From NCBI GenBank assembly GCA_021904315.1, contig CM038907.1, positions 30,945,223 through 31,009,222 on the forward strand: DNA of 64,000 nt, written 5' to 3'. The position numbers were made by a program, and so were the translations under genes. The notes beneath the pieces are model-generated. The model had not been told where the DNA came from and ran no database searches. It saw only the letters and a list, made by a program, of their open reading frames with translations. Source of the DNA: Sphagnum magellanicum (lineage: Eukaryota; Streptophyta; Sphagnopsida; Sphagnales; Sphagnaceae). Shown piece by piece: positions 57,969 through 64,000 of the stretch (its first letter is position 1; every line of letters begins with the position of its first letter).

Positions 57969-58970
57969 TCTCAAACAAGCACAGAACCGAGCTCAGCTCT
58001 CTCAAACCCTTGATGCTCCTCTGCAAACCAAAATTCTCCTCCAAAAACCGCCGATTCGAGCTAAGCTACTGCTACTATACTACAACTTTGAATTCCAAAT
58101 CCCAGAGCCGAAGACATAAAATCAAACTGAGAATGTGCGAGCATTTATTACCAGCAGGAGGGAAGCAAACGAGAGAGAGAGAGCGAGGCGAAGAAGCTTC
58201 CACGCCCATCTTCTTCGGGGAGGTGCAAATCCCGAGACAATCTCCATGATTAGCGCACTAATCGGCGACAGAAGAATCTTAATTAATCCGGGGCCTAATG
58301 TCTAATTAGTGCTTAATTACAGTGATTAGCAGTAACGTGCGCCGGAGAACAAACTTGAAGGAGAAGGAACAAAAGAAAAGCGGCGAGTGTCGGGAGCAGT
58401 CTTGCCTTATTTTTTCTTTATTTTTTAAAATTGTTTTTGGCGAAATCTCACCAAAAATTAAACATTCGAAAATTAGGTGATTTTGGAAAGCCCCGACGCA
58501 CTTGCGAAGCTTTCTTTCTCTCTCATCATCGCCGTGCACACTTTTGCCTGGTGGTGGTAGGGAGGTACATCGATTAGCGTTTGACAGCTTCCTGACTTCC
58601 TGACTCCGTCGAAGAAAGAAGCTTGACGCACAAGGAAATGGGGGAAAAAAAACAAGCGGTTTGTCGCGCTTCGACTAGTCGTGGACTGTGGGCCGTCCGC
58701 TTGTCTCGGGAGGCGAGTCCCTAGAACCTCGGGTTTTGGCAGCTTGCTCATAGCAAGTGTCGGCAAATGCAGACGATGCGACACGCGTTAGGCTCTCGTC
58801 GTGGTAGTCGTCGCATGTGTGTCGACTTGCGCACGGGAGAAGAAGGATTTGCAAACGTGCGGGCGAGTGAGTCAGTGCCGGCAAACGTCAGCCGCCGCTT
58901 TCGCTCGGCGACATTCCGGCAGGAATGCAGAAGCACACAGAGAGCACCCACCAGGGGGGATCCAGTGCAT
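57880..58970 (-). promoter_or_regulatory. Upstream region of the AAA-ATPase gene, GC-richer island
   Basis: Just upstream of the start codon are (CT)n runs (about 57905-57952) followed by a short (TA)n, typical of a plant core promoter or leader. Further up, 58170-58270 and especially 58660-58960 are CpG-rich compared with the surrounding AT-rich DNA. Short reading frames here on both strands resemble no family I know. I read this as promoter and leader DNA; the transcription start was not located. Confidence 0.4.
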
Positions 58971-61900
58971 GGATGGATGAACTATGGACAGAAACACTTT
59001 TTCACTCCCTTCCTGTCCCAGAGCTAACTACAGTGGTTAGCTATGGTATCAACCATCCATCCACATGTTTTATCTACTTACCTAGTAGTAACCATAGTTC
59101 CTTGGCAGCTTCCACACTATAATTATATTTTATTTGTAGAATTTTATAAAAAAAAATTCTACAAATATTTCAAAGAAAAAAAAAGTGAATGAAAATAGAG
59201 TCTATATTCTTTTGGAATGTTTAAGTTTTCTTTTTTTTTTGAAGCATGGAATATTCATAATTAATTAATTAATTAATTAATTTGACAAACATGTTCTCAA
59301 GCTAGCTACCATTGCACTACCAAGTGCCTTTTACCTACCTATATATGGTAACAAATTACATTCACCCACCCACTTACATAGGTAGTCATCTAGGTAGTTT
59401 GAGGTGAACATGGGGAGGGACTTTGCATAAGTAATTAACTAGGTAGTGTGAGTTGAAAGTAGGAAGGGTTTTTTCAGTTTTTACATAGTTGAAAGTAGGA
59501 GGGTTGAGAGGATAAGTTACCAAGGTTGAACCATGGTTAATAGGGATGTAATTTTTGAAAAAAACACTAAGTAAGTAGATGGTTTTTATAGTTTATACAT
59601 AGGTTTAAGGGCTGGGTTTTATTTACCTACCTAGTAGCAAGCGAGTTGTTAATAGGTAGGTAGTAAGAAATAGAAGCAACCGCGGTAACCAACATGGTTT
59701 ACCTATGGAACTGGAGCCAACAGAAAACTGTTGCTTGATCACTTACCATCCATCCTTGATGGGTGGGCTTTGTGGGATGCTGGTTCACTCTGGCCATGCC
59801 TTGGGGAAGAAGCCTTGTACCTTACACAAACAGCTTTTCATCCATGTGAGGAGGAGCATCATAGCCTGCCATTTTCCCAATTTTCTAGTCTCCAAAGCTT
59901 GTCTCTTCTTCTTGCTATAAGGGAGAAAGAAGACAAGACAAGAAAAAGTGCTTTACCAAAATTGCTCTCTCATATTTGGATTATTTTCACCCTTGAAATC
60001 TGACAACTTTAAGATAGGTGTGTCAATTCTCATCACTACTACAAAATGTGGGTGCAATTCAATAATTTCCATTCATTAAACTAGTGAATTCATTACATCC
60101 TCACTAGGTCATCATGTTCACTTGAACCATGAACTTGTTCAAAATCCAATGAAATCATGACACACAAAGACACCTTTTATGGTAATGCATATAAAGGTCA
60201 AATTTTCATACAATAGGGTTAGCCACTTTCAACTTCATTTTTGCATGAGAACTTTTTACTCATTGACTATTGATCTTTGAATATCTTTTAAATTAAAATA
60301 TAGATTTTCATATATTTCCTTAATATAAATATGTAATGATATATTTCCTTAGTTTAAATATATAAAATTAAGAAATAAAGATTTTGAATATAGATGAATA
60401 GGTGTTTTAAGTGTTTTTGGGTACATAAATGATGGTTTTTAATTCAGTGACTAAGCAAGATTAGTGGAAGCATGCCCATCGTTGAACAATCGTCAATGAT
60501 CAATCGGAGCAATAGGTTGACGAAGGGTTGATTATTGACCAATGATTAAATCGATCAACCTTCAATGTATATGGAGCATTTTTGTGTTTGCTCATGGAAA
60601 GAAAATTGGGTCTTTGGGTACCCCTTGGGAGCCACTTAAAATTACGATGTGTTTGGTCATGATGGGGGAAAAATTGTATCACTTTTGGGCACCCCTTAAC
60701 CCTAGTTAGAATAACAAAGTGTTTGGTTTAGGACTTAAGGTGCACAAATAATCGGAAATATTTCAACCCATTCAATATAAGAAACTATTTCATAATGAGC
60801 GTGGTTTATTACAATTTTTTAAAGTTTGAGGTTTAAAGATACAAAGCATCTTGTCTCCAAAAACAACCTCTCAACACTTAATATCTAAAGCTTCAACTTT
60901 GGAGCACAAAAGAAGACACATTTATGATTGTCCTCAAGAACATGGGGAGGACCCTCCTATGAGCACATTGGATTCCTTCCAAACCCTCAAAACCCAAGTT
61001 ATAAAATACATTTGAACAAAACTTCAAGTTTCTCAAATCTTTTATTAATTTTCAAGAATGTCCTCATTTCCAACTCATATGTAAAATGATCTTCAATCTA
61101 AAGATATTGGTTCTAGATGCAAAAGTGTTGAGATCTATAGTAGATGAAAGGAAAGAGATGTGAAATCAACAAAGGGGGAAAGACAAGTGAAGAAGAAGCC
61201 AATTAATTCCCAAGAGATCAAAATAAAAGAATTTTACAATCTCAAAATGCACAAACATCAAGTGAAGAGAAAGGAACCTCTTCTGCAAGTGAAATCTCAA
61301 GGAAAAATACAACAAGATTTTATATTATTGTTAGATTTTTAAATCAATCCCAAGAGAAATAAAAAATTTCAAATAAATCAGGTTTTTGTGTATTTCAACA
61401 ATGTGTAGCCTAACATAACATGTAATTCACACCAATGGCTTGCGCATCAATTGCAAACATCAAGGAAATTTGAAAACTTCTTCGAACTTATTTCTTCCAT
61501 TGAAATCTTACAAAGTCATGGTCTTTAGAAATATCCAAACCTAGTATCAATTTTTTTTTACAAAGTCAAGGTGGTGAGCATCCCTATGCAAATTTCAACT
61601 TAACTGGGGACAATATTTTGAAGAACTCTTAAAATTGTACCCAAATAGACGTAAATGTGATGACACCCGCCCTAAAGAAATAGTTTTTAGGACGTTCTAA
61701 ATTACTAACCCCTATTTTTTTCCCTTTGTAATGATAGTTGCCAGTTTTTAAAAGTAGAATTTCAATGATAATTCACCAAAAAGAAAAATATTTATTAGTA
61801 AACTTTGAATACATTAATTGTGAAATATTCTTTGGTTATTAATCATTCCTTGATTAATTAGTCATTGGTTAAAAGGTTCTCAGAATTGGCACATCTAAGA

Positions 61901-62200
61901 TGTGAAATTAGTGATGAAATGCAAAAAACAGTTTGTTCCATTAACATGCACCGAATGTCAATTCTTTGAAACAAAAGGTAGATGTATTTTTGGTACATTC
62001 ATTCTAAATTATCATAAATATTTTTTAACAAACTTGGGCTTCATGTTACTTTGTATTACCAATGACAATCCATTGACATGAGGTTAAAATATTAAAATAT
62101 TTTTAATAAATTATTTTAAATAAAAAATAATTAGTGGCCACATTTGGCAATCCATAATGATATAAATTATCCATGAAATCATTTCCACTTCCATTCATTC
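58971..62200. other. AT-rich intergenic region
   Basis: (TTAA)n near 59263-59282, TACC/GGTAGG words at 59330-59700, and a TTGATC/TTGACC-rich patch near 60480-60570. No gene recognised. Confidence 0.5.
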
Positions 62201-64000
62201 TAGAACATGAAATTTAATCTTCACCTACTAAAAACATTAACCTTTTTAACACCCCTAACATCCCTTGGTGACTTACTTAGCACCCCATTGTCTTTTATGT
62301 CTTTTGGTGCCCCTTGTCACGCCCGAAAAACAAAATGGGCCTTTCTAATGTTCCCCAACGTCCTTTTTATTGTGTTCCCCAATACGACCCCTAACATTTG
62401 TCATAGTTCAAAATAATATAAAATATAAAATATTTTTGACCATAGTGCCCCCAACATCCCTTGTGTTTTTATTGGTGCCCTTGGCATCTTTTGATATTAT
62501 ATTTGGTACCTTCAACATCCCTTAGTACCGCCTTTTGCCCGCAAAAAATAATTCCTATCCAACTTCACACCCCTTAAGGTATTTTTAACATGTATTTTTT
62601 ATGTTCCCGCTATTGTTTGTGTGCTACATTTCACCATTTCTCATTGATATTCTTGTCTTTTTGTTCTTTCTCCACCAACCTTTGCTATCCTTGGTGTTTT
62701 TCAAATGTGTTTTTGTCATTCATCAAACTTAGGTCATTCATGAATCAAAGCACCTCATCAATTTGAATTTCTACTAAAGATGTTTGGATTCGAAATGTTT
62801 GGTAGGTCAATGTCCCATCTTGGGATGTCCTTTCAAGACCTTGGCCTTGTAACCCTATCTTTGAACAATTATAGTGATTTAAATGCTCAATTTTGGAAAT
62901 GTTAGACTTGCTTGGTATGAAAATGAATGGAACTTTCAATGAAAATTAAGTTCATTTCTTTTTATTATTATTTTTAATGTATATTTATTCTTTGATTTAA
63001 TCTTATATGGAAATATATAAAACTTCATGACTAGAAACCTAACCTTCTCAACCTAAGTTGTAGATAGTACATGTACATTGTTGAATTACCATTCAATAGA
63101 ATTTTTTGGGTGGCACAAACTTACAATAACATGATAGGTTGACATGTGTTGAAACTTGGGATTAAATGTGTTTTCAAACTAAACATAATAAATGTAAGCT
63201 TCCACACATTTTGGGTTCTACATGAATCATTAGCCATTAATCAATAAACACATTTTAATATAATGAGTTAAAAGGCTTTTGATTTTGGGTGTGGGATGTT
63301 AAACACACATTTCAAAAGTTGAATGATGAGAAAATTCAAATGAGGTTACCTTAGGTTAATATGAATTAACTTGTTTTTATTTTATTCTTGATACTATTGG
63401 GGGTGTGAGGGGAAGGGTTTGATTTTCACTAATTTAAAAAATATCAAAATTGAAAGAAAAAAATTCAATTGAATCAAAAGGAGAAAATATTTGGAGAAAC
63501 TATATACATATATCCATTCTAAGATAATCATGGGGCAAAATTAAATTTTCACCCCCAAATCATATGTGGAGCTGATATTAAAATATTGTTAAATGGTGCT
63601 TCCCACTATAATAATGAATTTGATGTTTAGAATGAGTTTTAAATAAGTTTAATTGATTTCATAAACATGAAATTGATTTTTAAAATCATGTACATTTATC
63701 AAATTTGATAAAATGTTATGATGGATATTTTATTTTCAATGTTTCCTTGAATAAATGTATTTATAATTTCAATTGAAATGTGTCCACTAAAATATTTTTA
63801 AATTTAAATTAATATATTAATAATATACTATAATATTATTTATTTATTAAATTATTATTATTATTATTATTATTATTATTTTCCATAAAAAAAACCAAAA
63901 ACTACCATCATGGTAAACAATTCAATGTTACCACTTGTTTGGGTTTTAAACATCATGATTTTTTTTAATTTTAAAATAATTAAATAACATATGGATATAG
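62201..64000. other. AT-rich region with a degenerate repeat
   Basis: At 62240-62540 words such as CCCCTAACATCCCTTGG, TTTTGGTGCCCCTTG and CCCAACATCCCTTGTG recur irregularly. A (TTA)n run lies at about 63851-63882. No gene recognised up to the window end. Confidence 0.5.

Overview
The window is a nuclear segment of a land plant. It carries four intact protein-coding genes in long, AT-rich, repeat-filled intergenic DNA, with typical plant GT-AG introns and plant-specific families (an SGS3-type RNA-silencing factor, a C2H2 zinc-finger protein with an EAR motif, an ACOS5/4CL-type CoA ligase and a BCS1-like plant AAA-ATPase). The low gene density, the decayed transposons and the unusually long, homopolymer-rich proteins suggest a large-genome, probably non-flowering lineage such as a lycophyte or fern. 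That lineage call is only an inference.

Layout. 1-12.1 kb: gene-free AT-rich DNA with a three-copy MITE family, several copies of a poly(A)-ended dispersed repeat and other duplicated segments. 12.1-16.4 kb: leader plus the single-exon C2H2 gene (+). 16.4-25 kb: intergenic, with a strong 140-nt foldback at 18.6 kb and GGTTCC-type dispersed repeats. 25.6-32.8 kb: SGS3-like gene (-), nine coding exons preceded by a short uORF and a probable 1.8-kb 5'UTR intron. 32.9-47.4 kb: gene-poor DNA with tandem repeats and a decayed hAT-type transposase in two blocks (41.3-42.0 and 44.4-44.9 kb), separated by LTR-like and tetranucleotide-rich DNA. 47.5-51.4 kb: ACOS5-like acyl-CoA synthetase gene (-), seven coding exons. 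51.5-53 kb: dispersed repeats and a minisatellite. 55.2-57.9 kb: BCS1-like AAA-ATPase (-), three coding exons. 58-59 kb: its GC-richer upstream region. 59-64 kb: AT-rich DNA with no recognisable gene.

I assembled the three spliced genes by matching GT-AG sites and codon phase. All three join in frame to full-length products (about 980, 590 and 539 aa). The four genes show no operon-like link. SGS3 acts in trans-acting siRNA production, ACOS5 enzymes feed spore/pollen-wall sporopollenin synthesis, the zinc-finger protein is probably a repressor, and the AAA protein is a membrane-anchored ATPase. I saw no convincing gene cluster or new multi-gene system. The most notable points are structural: the 18.6-kb foldback, a duplicated 3' splice site in the CoA ligase gene, tandem duplications inside two introns, and two unnamed dispersed repeat families.
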